NCBI GenBank assembly: GCA_030596265.1
Contig: JAUVKM010000032.1
Span: 1 to 11,963, forward strand
Length of the DNA: 11,963 bases
Direction of reading: 5' to 3'
DNA from: Candidatus Cloacimonadota bacterium
GTDB taxonomy: Bacteria > Cloacimonadota > Cloacimonadia > Cloacimonadales > TCS61
The notes below the pieces were generated by a model, which was not told the origin of the DNA, did not search any database, and was given only the letters and a program-made list of their open reading frames with translations. Within the stretch, counting starts at the first letter, position 1, and each line of letters begins with the position of its first letter. The position numbers were made by a program, and so were the translations under genes. This document shows positions 1-6,385 of the stretch, one piece after another.

Positions 1-415
1 GTATATGATCATAATACGATTTTTGCCATTGAAAACCATTATCATATTTTCGATGTATTAATTTGGTTACGGCAGATTTGAACGAACCGATGATAACAGG
101 CAATTTCTGATGTTGTCGGTTTTCATGTGTATTTTGTAGGGAACAGGCATGCCTGTTCCTTACAAAATCATTAATGATAATTATGCCGTGAAAATGATTG
201 GGCATAACCACAAATTCATCTATTTTTACATTCGGAAAATGTCCGGGGATTTCTAACCAACATTTTCTTACGATCTCACCGGATTCATTCAAATTCATTT
301 TACAATCTTCTATTTTACCAAAAAACGATAACCGGTCTTTGGTGCAAATCGTAACGAAATAATAACCTGTCGATGAATAATTATAATGTTTCTTTCTATT
401 TGCTTTACGGTTCAT
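1..415 (-). CDS. REP-associated tyrosine transposase (Y1/HUH, IS200-like domain), 3' end cut by window edge
   Basis: An open frame runs from ATG at 413-415 off the left edge: 138 codons without a stop. The protein begins MNRKANRKKHYNYSSTGYYF. It carries the HUH motif in VVMPNHFHGII (about residues 69-79, metal-binding His74 and His76), the conserved segment IIGSFKSAVTKLI (108-120), and near the edge QWQKSYYDHI, which holds the expected catalytic tyrosine (Tyr134 or Tyr135). These are hallmarks of RAYT/Y1 transposases, which nick and rejoin single-stranded DNA at palindromic REP hairpins. The start is supported by AGGA about 8 nt upstream. Residues 83-95 (DFVRNRHACSLQN) are encoded by a 38-bp palindrome whose core recurs at 543-584, so the gene carries a copy of its likely substrate in frame. 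Only the extreme C-terminus is missing, so intactness cannot be judged. The family call is firm; activity and REP specificity are inferred. Confidence 0.88.
   Translation of the reverse strand, partial: MNRKANRKKHYNYSSTGYYFVTICTKDRLSFFGKIEDCKMNLNESGEIVRKCWLEIPGHFPNVKIDEFVVMPNHFHGIIIINDFVRNRHACSLQNTHENRQHQKLPVIIGSFKSAVTKLIHRKYDNGFQWQKSYYDHI
131..168. repeat. REP-like palindrome inside the transposase gene
   Basis: Two 19-nt arms pair perfectly apart from one position (G139 opposite T160). The core half-arm is GTAGGGAACAGGCA, with its reverse complement following directly, and the outer flanks ATTTT/AAAAT also pair. It lies in frame within the transposase gene, in the variable region between the HUH motif and the downstream helix, and adds about 13 residues without a stop or frameshift. 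The 28-bp core differs from the copy centred at 563/564 at only two positions. Confidence 0.85.
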
Positions 416-485
416 TTAATGTTCCTATAATCCAATTATCCTGATTGTTTTTTATGGATTTTGTCCCATCTGTTTTCATTCTGTT

Positions 486-546
486 ATTCACAATTCGTTG
501 TTGTTCCGTCATTCATAATTCGTTTGTGTTATTTCGTTTGTGTTAT
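486..546. repeat. Short tandem duplications beside the REP palindrome
   Basis: A 14-bp unit TTCGTTTGTGTTAT occurs twice head to tail with no change (519-532 and 533-546), the second copy running into the palindrome arm. Just before it, ATTCACAATTCG (486-497) recurs as ATTCATAATTCG (511-522) at a 25-bp offset. On the other side, CGGAATA and CGGAATG abut at 577-590. The rest of the 416-642 spacer shows no gene. Confidence 0.6.
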
Positions 547-584
547 TCCGTAGGGAACCGGCATGCCTGTTCCCTACGGAATAC
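543..584. repeat. REP-like palindrome, intergenic copy
   Basis: Two 21-nt arms pair with a single mismatch (C559 opposite T568). The core matches the palindrome at 131-168 except at two bases, but the outer flanks (GTTATTCC/GGAATAAC-like) differ in sequence and still pair. It lies about 60 bp downstream of the stop of the secreted-protein gene and about 130 bp upstream of the transposase start, both on the minus strand. It could therefore form a strong hairpin in read-through transcripts. No T-run follows it, so it is not a standard intrinsic terminator. The closeness to a RAYT gene suggests a REP element mobilised by that family. Confidence 0.85.
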
Positions 585-642
585 GGAATGAAATAATTAA
601 ATCATTATAATTTGAATTTCTCGTATTCTTCTTTTATTAAAA

Positions 643-2046
643 CTATTTTAATAATACCATCTTGTTAGTTGCAAATATCTGGTTATCACTTCTGATGTGG
701 TAAAGATAAATTCCGGAAGAATAATCTTCCGCATTCCATTGTAGGGAATTCTGGTTTTCATTCAGGGCAAATGAATCAATAATTTGACCTTTTACATTGA
801 AAATTTCGAGAATGGATTTTCTTATATTGATGGGTAATTCAAATTTTATTGTTGTTGTCGGATTAAAGGGATTGGGATAGTTTGATAATTTGTAATCTGT
901 CGAAATAATAATTTCATCATTAACAGACACTACATTTCCTATTGAATCAGTTTTAATCAAATTTATATAATTATTATCTGAACCTCCATATCCTGTATAA
1001 TTGGAAAAAATAATTCCGTCATCTAGTATATGAACACTCTTATCACCATTTCCTGTATGTCCGGGGTAAGCATTATCCCATAAGATATTATATGAATTGT
1101 CGAAATAATAAATTATTGTGTTATCATCCAAATCATAAGTTATTGCAATAAATTCTGTTCCGGAAGAAGTTATAGAATAATGTCCATATCCTATAGCAGT
1201 ATCAACTTCTTCGATCCAGTATGTTTCTCCGTTTTCATCTAACAACCATAAAAAACCTCGTGTCCCTGAATGACTAATTTTTCCAGTACACATAATTTCA
1301 CCCTCATTATCTTCGGTAATACTTTGCCCAAAATCACCACCTCCATATGCATCATAAGTTCTTGCCCAAAGTGAATCACCATTAACATCAGTTTTCATTA
1401 CAAGAATATCATATTGGGTTAAGTCAGAAAGTAAATAACCAGTTAGTATATATCCACCATCAGAAGAAGATATGACAGAATTAAACCTACCGAAGTCGTT
1501 ATAACCCTCAATTGTAAAAGTATTAGACCATAGTTCTACTCCTTCTTGCGTGATCTTTTTTATTTCAGGTTTATACAATTGCATTGAGTAACCAGCTAAT
1601 ATAATGTTTCCGTCATTAGTCTTATCCATTGATCTTACCCAGCAATCATAAACGGGTTCATTCCAAATTATATCACCGGAAGAATTAAATTTTGTCAGTG
1701 TTGCAGGTCCGGCTAAAGTTCTGGAAGCTACTAAGAAACCACCATCATCTGTTTCCACCATTGCATGAGATTCAGCGTAAAAAGTTCCATTTGCAGTATC
1801 TTTAGTTGCCCACTCAAGGTTTCCCTCGGAATCAGCTTTCATTATAAATGCCCATTGCTCCAATTCCCACTCATCTTCATACCAACCATTTATGGCATAT
1901 CCACCATCAGAGCAAACTAATACATCTTCTACTACGTAATATCCAAGCCCGAATGGCTGGTAGGATTGTATCCAGGTGTCTTGAGCTAAAAGAAATGAAA
2001 AAGGAAAAACAACAAAAACTAAAATTAACCTTTTACAATTTTCCAT
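643..2046 (-). CDS. Secreted beta-propeller-like protein with type IX secretion sorting tail
   Basis: 467 residues. An N-terminal signal peptide (about 1-21, hydrophobic LILVFVVFPFSFLLA, cleavage near LLA-QD) directs it to the Sec pathway. The C-terminus (about 387-467) is a Por secretion-system (T9SS type A) tail: NYPNPFNPTTTIKFELP, then YSSGIYLYHI and a final KMVLLK. Such tails target proteins across the outer membrane and are usually removed or anchored there. Between them, seven imperfect repeats of about 50 residues each pair a [SD]DGG[YF]-x-[ILV]-x-G strand (near 46, 100, 144, 195, 247, 295, 342) with a later K-x-D-x-x-G-[ND]-x-x-W strand (for example IMKADSEGNLEWA, VMKTDVNGDSLWA). This pattern fits a seven-bladed propeller. 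The start follows GGAG at good spacing. I see no catalytic motif; a binding or adhesive surface role is inferred from the architecture only. Confidence 0.88.
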   Translation of the reverse strand: MENCKRLILVFVVFPFSFLLAQDTWIQSYQPFGLGYYVVEDVLVCSDGGYAINGWYEDEWELEQWAFIMKADSEGNLEWATKDTANGTFYAESHAMVETDDGGFLVASRTLAGPATLTKFNSSGDIIWNEPVYDCWVRSMDKTNDGNIILAGYSMQLYKPEIKKITQEGVELWSNTFTIEGYNDFGRFNSVISSSDGGYILTGYLLSDLTQYDILVMKTDVNGDSLWARTYDAYGGGDFGQSITEDNEGEIMCTGKISHSGTRGFLWLLDENGETYWIEEVDTAIGYGHYSITSSGTEFIAITYDLDDNTIIYYFDNSYNILWDNAYPGHTGNGDKSVHILDDGIIFSNYTGYGGSDNNYINLIKTDSIGNVVSVNDEIIISTDYKLSNYPNPFNPTTTIKFELPINIRKSILEIFNVKGQIIDSFALNENQNSLQWNAEDYSSGIYLYHIRSDNQIFATNKMVLLK

Positions 2047-2063
2047 AATTTCTCCGTTTAGCC

Positions 2064-2110
2064 TGTTCTAATTTAGAACATTATACGCTAATCTAAATTT
2101 AAAATATCAA
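2064..2110 (-). promoter_or_regulatory. Candidate promoter with overlapping palindromic operator for the secreted propeller gene
   Basis: On the minus strand, a perfect -10 TATAAT (2085-2080) follows TTGATA (2110-2105, five of six to the -35 consensus) with a longish 19-nt spacer. Overlapping the -10 and the expected start point is the dyad TGTTCTA-AAT-TAGAACA (2080-2064), with 7-bp perfect arms and a 3-nt centre. It lies between the rluD stop and the ribosome site of the propeller gene, implying separate transcription of that gene. A repressor bound at the dyad would block initiation; the regulator is unknown. Confidence 0.5.
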
Positions 2111-2128
2111 ATCTGAATTTTGTACTAA

Positions 2129-3100
2129 TCACTCAGTAATAAAATATTTCTCGAGCCAGTTTATTGTATATTGAATATCTTCAGGGATTGGTGCTTCTGC
2201 TTTTACAATTTCTTTAGTGATCGGATGTTCGAACTCCAGTCTATAAGCATGCAATGCTTGTCTTTTTAAATGATTTGCCAGCAGATATTTTACCTTTTTC
2301 TGATAATGAAATGGCACAATGCTGAGAGTTCGTTTTAAAGTTGAATAAGTATTATCTCCCAATATCGGGCAGTTTATATGCGAGAAATGAACACGGATCT
2401 GATGAGTTCTTCCGGTTTCCAGTTCAACTTCCACCAAAGAGAAGAAATCAAAATATTTAATAATTTTATAATGAGTAACTGCTTCTCTGCCATCTGTTGT
2501 AATCGTCATTTTTATTCTATCTTTCTTACTTCTTCCAATCAAGGTTCTAATAGTATCTTTTGCTTTTGAGGGAACTCCCACAGTTACTGCCAAATATGTT
2601 TTCTTAATTATTCTATCTTGAAACATTCGTGAGAGTAGAGAATGAACTCTATCATTTTTGGCAACAATTATAAGTCCACTGGTATCTTTGTCTAATCTAT
2701 GAACAACACCGGGTCTTAGCGGATCGTGCTGAATAGAAAGTTTATTATTAAAATGGAACATCAAAGCATTTACCAGTGTTCCATCTTGTACACCGGCTCC
2801 CGGATGAACAATTAATCCGACAGGTTTATTCACAATCGCAATATCATCATCTTCCCAAACTACATCAATAGGAATATCCTGTGGTTTTATCTCCAGTTCT
2901 TGCTTTTGGGGAACCTCTATTGTGATAATATCGGAATAGGAAAGTTTATAATTCTTTTTTACAGGTTTGTCATTTACCAATATTGCTTCTTCCTGCAAAA
3001 GTTTATCAATAAAAGATCGAGAATATAATTCTTTCAGTTCTAAGCTTACAATATATTTATCGATCCTTTGCTTTTCATTTTCAAGATATTCAATTTTCAT
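2129..3100 (-). CDS. rluD: RluD-family 23S rRNA pseudouridine synthase
   Basis: 323 residues, the normal length for RluC/RluD enzymes, which isomerise specific uridines of 23S rRNA to pseudouridine. The N-terminus (about 10-65) is an S4-type RNA-binding domain (RIDKYIVSLELKELYSRSFIDKLL, then ILVNDKPVKKNYKL, given here in two parts of the segment). The catalytic domain has IVNKPVGLIVHPG (89-101) and the signature HRLDKDTSGLIIVAK, with the catalytic Asp at about 137. It is followed by ETGRTHQIRVHFSH (228-241), another conserved motif. No Shine-Dalgarno sequence precedes the ATG, and the gene begins 9 nt after the stop of the PAS-protein gene, so translation is probably coupled to it. The assignment to RluD rather than RluC or another paralogue rests on the HRLDKDTSG wording and general similarity. 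In E. coli RluD modifies helix 69. Confidence 0.9.
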   Translation of the reverse strand: MKIEYLENEKQRIDKYIVSLELKELYSRSFIDKLLQEEAILVNDKPVKKNYKLSYSDIITIEVPQKQELEIKPQDIPIDVVWEDDDIAIVNKPVGLIVHPGAGVQDGTLVNALMFHFNNKLSIQHDPLRPGVVHRLDKDTSGLIIVAKNDRVHSLLSRMFQDRIIKKTYLAVTVGVPSKAKDTIRTLIGRSKKDRIKMTITTDGREAVTHYKIIKYFDFFSLVEVELETGRTHQIRVHFSHINCPILGDNTYSTLKRTLSIVPFHYQKKVKYLLANHLKRQALHAYRLEFEHPITKEIVKAEAPIPEDIQYTINWLEKYFITE

Positions 3101-3109
3101 TATTTTGTT

Positions 3110-3874
3110 TTAAATCTCGTCTTCTTTAGTTTGCTTTCTTTTTTCCATATTTGTAAGTGCAATTATAGCACCTGTCGGTTGTCCGGCAGCATCTCGGATC
3201 ATGGCACTATTGAGAACAATATGTCTCTTCAATGAAGGGACGAAGAACTGTTGCGGTTCTTGTTTAGTGTGAGAATCCAGTATATTCAATGTATATTTTT
3301 TAATATTGTTCTCAATTTCGGGTGGGAAGTTCGCTTCGATAATATTGTTTTTATCACTCAAGGCAGGAAAAGTATCGGTAACTTTTTCGTTCATATAAAC
3401 AAAGTTCCCTTTTATATCGACGATCATAAAACCATCATCGGTAAGATTAAGAATGGATACAATACGATTGTGATGCTCTATAATTTTTTCTTTTTTCAAC
3501 TTATCAAAGGTAAGAACAGATCTAACCATATCTTTTAGTTGAGATAGAATCGCAAAGAATTGTTTGTCTATTGTAGTTTTATAGCTTTCCAGATCTATAT
3601 CGATCGTATAAATACCTTGTGTAATATCTTTTATAATATTATGAATTTCAGTAAATGCCTTGTGAAGAAAAATAGGCACATAAAAAATAATGATGAGTGC
3701 TAATAAAAATTGGATGAATAATCCAATAAAGATTGAATTCTGAACATCTAATTTCATTTGAAAAAAGCTGTTTGAATTATTGATCAGATGCAGAATTATT
3801 CCAGCCTGAACAATTGCCACAATGAACATTATTATTATTAATAATCTGATTTTTCCCGTAAATGATAATTTCAT
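3110..3874 (-). CDS. Two-helix membrane PAS-domain protein without output domain
   Basis: 254 residues from the chosen start. Two membrane helices (about 9-31 and 46-70) leave only a short loop of about 15 residues between them. A HAMP-like helical stretch and a charged linker (about 71-138) follow, then a PAS domain (about 139-245) with ILNLTDDGFMIVDIKGNFVYMNE typical of its start (shown over 139-163; key residues DDG and the G-N-F-V-Y-M-N strand). The chain ends just after the PAS with a lysine/glutamate-rich tail: no histidine kinase, cyclase, GGDEF or phosphatase domain. An upstream ATG at 3913 would overlap ktrA by 35 bp and has no ribosome site. The ATG at 3872-3874 is preceded by AAAGGA and starts 4 nt after the ktrA stop, so I prefer it. 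Placement between potassium-uptake genes and rluD suggests a small sensor, possibly acting on the transporter through protein contact. The function is unproven. Confidence 0.75.
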   Translation of the reverse strand: MKLSFTGKIRLLIIIMFIVAIVQAGIILHLINNSNSFFQMKLDVQNSIFIGLFIQFLLALIIIFYVPIFLHKAFTEIHNIIKDITQGIYTIDIDLESYKTTIDKQFFAILSQLKDMVRSVLTFDKLKKEKIIEHHNRIVSILNLTDDGFMIVDIKGNFVYMNEKVTDTFPALSDKNNIIEANFPPEIENNIKKYTLNILDSHTKQEPQQFFVPSLKRHIVLNSAMIRDAAGQPTGAIIALTNMEKRKQTKEDEI

Positions 3875-3878
3875 AATT

Positions 3879-4580
3879 CTATCCTTTTTTACTTGTTTCT
3901 TCAATAAGGTCATCTATCTTTGTTTTTGGTCCGATGAGCACCATAATGTCTTTTTCATTAATTACATCATTGGCTCCGGGCATATCATTAATTTCATTTC
4001 GAATAATATTCTCACCTTCTTCTGTTACACTTTGGGTTGTATATTTTATTGCAATTATGTTTACACCTTTCTCAGTTGGAATTGCAAGCTGTTGTAAGGT
4101 TTTACCTACCCATTCCTCAGGTACAAGCAATTCCACAACACTGTGTCCGCTGGAAAGTTCCACATATTCCATTACGCTACTGGAGATAAGAGAATTAGCA
4201 AGCTGTCTTCCGATTTGCTCTTCCGGGAAAATAATATTGTGAATTCCCAAAAGTTCTAGAATTCTTGCATGAACTTTGCTATCTACTTTTGCATAAATGT
4301 TACTTACACCAAGTTTCTTTAGCAGAACAGTCGTTAACACACTTACTTCAATATTATTTCCAATCGCCAAAATAACTGCATCTACATCCTGGATACGGTT
4401 CATCTTAAGTGCTTTTTCATCGGTGCTGTTCAGATGGATCGCTACACTAACACGTCCGGATATTTCATCTATCAAGGCTTTGTCATTATCGATGGCAATT
4501 ACTTCTGCACCTCTTTCAAAGAGGGTAGTTGCAACATTCATCCCGAATTTTCCAAGTCCTATAACTGCAAACTTTGCCAT
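3879..4580 (-). CDS. ktrA: Potassium uptake regulatory subunit, KtrA/TrkA-type RCK protein
   Basis: 233 residues, the size of single-unit KtrA rather than the duplicated E. coli TrkA (about 458). An RCK-N Rossmann fold begins with FAVIGLGKFG (4-13, nucleotide-binding GxGxxG), with an acidic residue at Asp31 after the second strand. AIGNNIEVSVLTTVLLKKLG (72-91) and YAKVDSKVHARILELLG (96-112) follow. An RCK-C/TrkA-C domain covers about 138-225. In Ktr systems such proteins form cytoplasmic octameric rings that gate the membrane subunit in response to ATP/ADP; some bind c-di-AMP through RCK-C. An excellent AAGGAG lies 6-7 nt before the ATG. The gene is 99 nt downstream of its membrane partner and 4 nt upstream of the PAS-protein gene. 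The symbol follows architecture; trkA is an equally used name. Confidence 0.9.
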   Translation of the reverse strand: MAKFAVIGLGKFGMNVATTLFERGAEVIAIDNDKALIDEISGRVSVAIHLNSTDEKALKMNRIQDVDAVILAIGNNIEVSVLTTVLLKKLGVSNIYAKVDSKVHARILELLGIHNIIFPEEQIGRQLANSLISSSVMEYVELSSGHSVVELLVPEEWVGKTLQQLAIPTEKGVNIIAIKYTTQSVTEEGENIIRNEINDMPGANDVINEKDIMVLIGPKTKIDDLIEETSKKG

Positions 4581-4597
4581 AATTACTCCTTATATCC

Positions 4598-4673
4598 CAC
4601 AGATACTCAGCCCAAGACTGATAAATCTTGTCTGTGCAATAATCTAAAACTACTCGTTCAAGAGTGAACGAGT
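4598..4673 (-). promoter_or_regulatory. Structured spacer between ktrB and ktrA: two stem-loops
   Basis: Two inverted repeats occupy most of the 99-nt spacer. The first, ACTCGTTCA/TGAACGAGT (4652-4660 and 4665-4673), has perfect 9-bp arms and a 4-nt loop, and begins 6 nt past the ktrB stop. The second pairs CACAGA (4598-4603) with TCTGTG (4631-4636) and CAAGA (4613-4617) with TCTTG (4626-4630). This gives an 11-bp stem interrupted by a one-sided 9-nt bulge, ending just before the ktrA ribosome site. The first lacks a T-run, so intercistronic stability or attenuation control fits better than full termination. Confidence 0.5.
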
Positions 4674-4679
4674 TACAAC

Positions 4680-6362
4680 TTAACCAATACTTATTTTTTC
4701 TTCTGTAAATGTAAAGTAAGATCTATCTTTTGTTTGTGAAATTGCAAACATCAAAGTTAGAGGACCTACTCTTCCAATATACATAAGTAACACAATTATA
4801 ATCCGTCCTGCATCAGACAGCTGTGATGTTATTCCCATGGAAAGTCCTACAGTTCCAAAGGCGGATATAGCTTCAAAAATTATTTTTTCAAAAGTAAAGG
4901 GCTCGAATAGAAGAAGTAAAAAGGTCATGAGTGTTAGAAAAGCAACCGAAGCTGCTACAAGTGCCATAACCTTCTTAATTATATTTTCCGATACTTTTCG
5001 TTTGAATATATTCACATCTTTATGCCCACGGAACATAGCCACAACTGCAATAAATACAACTACTAAAGCTGTAGTCTTAATCCCACCACCTGTAGAACCT
5101 GGTGAGGCACCAATAAACATAAGTATCCCTGACACAAATGAAGATCCTTTACTTAAATTTGCTGTATCCATTGTATTAAATCCTGCTGTTCTGGTTGTTA
5201 CAGATTGGAAATAAGAAGCGAATAATCTATCCAATAGGCTAAAACCTTTCATCTCATTATTATATTCCGAAATAAAAAAAGCAATTGTTCCTAATAACAG
5301 TAAGATAAATGTTGCAGATATTACAATTTTTGAGTGAAGAGACAATCTCTTGAAACGAAATTTATTCTTAATTGTTCTTTGAATATCCTTCATCACAGGA
5401 AAACCAATACCACCCATGATTATTAGTGATGTAATTACAAAATTAATATTAAAATTATCTAAATATCTTATCAAGCTATCCGGGTATAAACAGAATCCCG
5501 CATTGCAGAAAGCAGAGATAGAATGGAATATGGAATGATATATAGCTTGATTAACTGAATATGATTTAGAGATAAAAGTGAAATACAAGACCACAGCACC
5601 TAGTAATTCGAGTGTGATGGTAACAACGATAACATTCCTAACCAAACTTATCATATCAAGTTTATTAGATTCACCAATAACATTCTGCATGATGGATTCA
5701 CGTTTCAAGCTCATCTTTTGTCCCAATATTATAGCAAATGCACTTGATATTGTCATTATTCCCAATCCGCCAATCTGGATAAGAGATAGAATAATTATCT
5801 GCCCAAAAATGGAAAAATGTGTTCCTGTATCATAAACTATTAATCCGGTAACGCAAGTCGCTGAAGTAGAAGTAAATAAGGCTCCCAACAGAGAGGTCTC
5901 TTTTCCGAATGAAGTTGCAACCGGAAGCATAAGCAGTAGAGCACCGATGAAAACTGCCAGAAAGAAGGTGAGCATTACAAGTACTGGCGGATTATCCGAA
6001 ATCATTTCTATAAATGTACTTTTAGAATCTGATAACATTCTTAAATTCAGCAGAGAAAATGTTTGACGTCCAACAAGATAGAACTGAAATACTCTTTCAG
6101 AATCTTTAATTAATAAGCCTATAAGAATAAAGATGATATCGGGTAGAAGATTCAGCAGTCTTTGGACTGTAACTCCATTTTTTATTAATCTATAACTAAT
6201 ATATAAAGTTAGAAATATTATTGAAATTTGAGTATACAGACTAATTATTGAGCTATCTAGCTTTATTAATTTCAAAAATAAAAATTCGATATTAACAATT
6301 GCAAATAGCGTAAGAATTACAATTGATATTTTTTGAACATTATCCCGCTTAGATTCTATCAT
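4680..6362 (-). CDS. ktrB: Potassium channel-like uptake subunit, KtrB/TrkH family
   Basis: 560 residues, integral inner-membrane protein that conducts potassium inward with the RCK ring encoded next. All four pore loops of the family are visible: TSTSATCVTGL (about 164-173), SISAFCNAGF (281-290), SVTTRTAGFNT (387-397) and ISAFGTVGLSMG (499-510), each with the filter glycine. The conserved intramembrane segment GASPGSTGGGIKT (418-430), which acts as the gate in domain 3, is intact. The core usually starts near the PPVLVMLTFFLAVFIGALLLMLP-type helix, here at about residue 125 (key residues PP and LLLMLP). The first 125 residues are therefore an extension with roughly three more hydrophobic segments, making the protein longer than a typical KtrB of about 450. 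The ATG has no clear ribosome site and lies 23 nt after the adk stop, suggesting translational coupling. Ion coupling (sodium or proton) cannot be read from the sequence. Confidence 0.92.
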   Translation of the reverse strand: MIESKRDNVQKISIVILTLFAIVNIEFLFLKLIKLDSSIISLYTQISIIFLTLYISYRLIKNGVTVQRLLNLLPDIIFILIGLLIKDSERVFQFYLVGRQTFSLLNLRMLSDSKSTFIEMISDNPPVLVMLTFFLAVFIGALLLMLPVATSFGKETSLLGALFTSTSATCVTGLIVYDTGTHFSIFGQIIILSLIQIGGLGIMTISSAFAIILGQKMSLKRESIMQNVIGESNKLDMISLVRNVIVVTITLELLGAVVLYFTFISKSYSVNQAIYHSIFHSISAFCNAGFCLYPDSLIRYLDNFNINFVITSLIIMGGIGFPVMKDIQRTIKNKFRFKRLSLHSKIVISATFILLLLGTIAFFISEYNNEMKGFSLLDRLFASYFQSVTTRTAGFNTMDTANLSKGSSFVSGILMFIGASPGSTGGGIKTTALVVVFIAVVAMFRGHKDVNIFKRKVSENIIKKVMALVAASVAFLTLMTFLLLLFEPFTFEKIIFEAISAFGTVGLSMGITSQLSDAGRIIIVLLMYIGRVGPLTLMFAISQTKDRSYFTFTEEKISIG

Positions 6363-6385
6363 ATTCGTTTTTTGTGCGGATGAGA

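Noticed and set aside
543..584. Intrinsic terminator of the secreted propeller gene
   Set aside because: The hairpin is strong but has no T-run after it on the minus strand, and its core recurs inside the transposase gene. A REP element explains it better, although it may still weaken read-through.
1848..2048. 66-codon plus-strand frame opposite the start of the secreted propeller gene
   Set aside because: Its His/Pro-rich start and Lys-rich end mirror the antisense of the signal-peptide region, and it has no independent support.
3875..3913. Upstream ATG at 3913 as start of the PAS-protein gene
   Set aside because: It would overlap ktrA by 35 bp, lacks a ribosome site, and adds a basic stretch before the first helix. 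The ATG at 3874 has AAAGGA at good spacing just after the ktrA stop.
3822..4667. Several plus-strand open frames opposite ktrA and the PAS gene
   Set aside because: They lie antisense to well-supported genes, overlap one another in different frames, show no domain or ribosome site, and read as low-complexity shadows.
4581..4679. c-di-AMP (ydaO-type) or other known riboswitch upstream of ktrA
   Set aside because: The spacer is only 99 nt, too short for the ydaO fold, and I see none of its conserved segments. Only simple stem-loops are supported.
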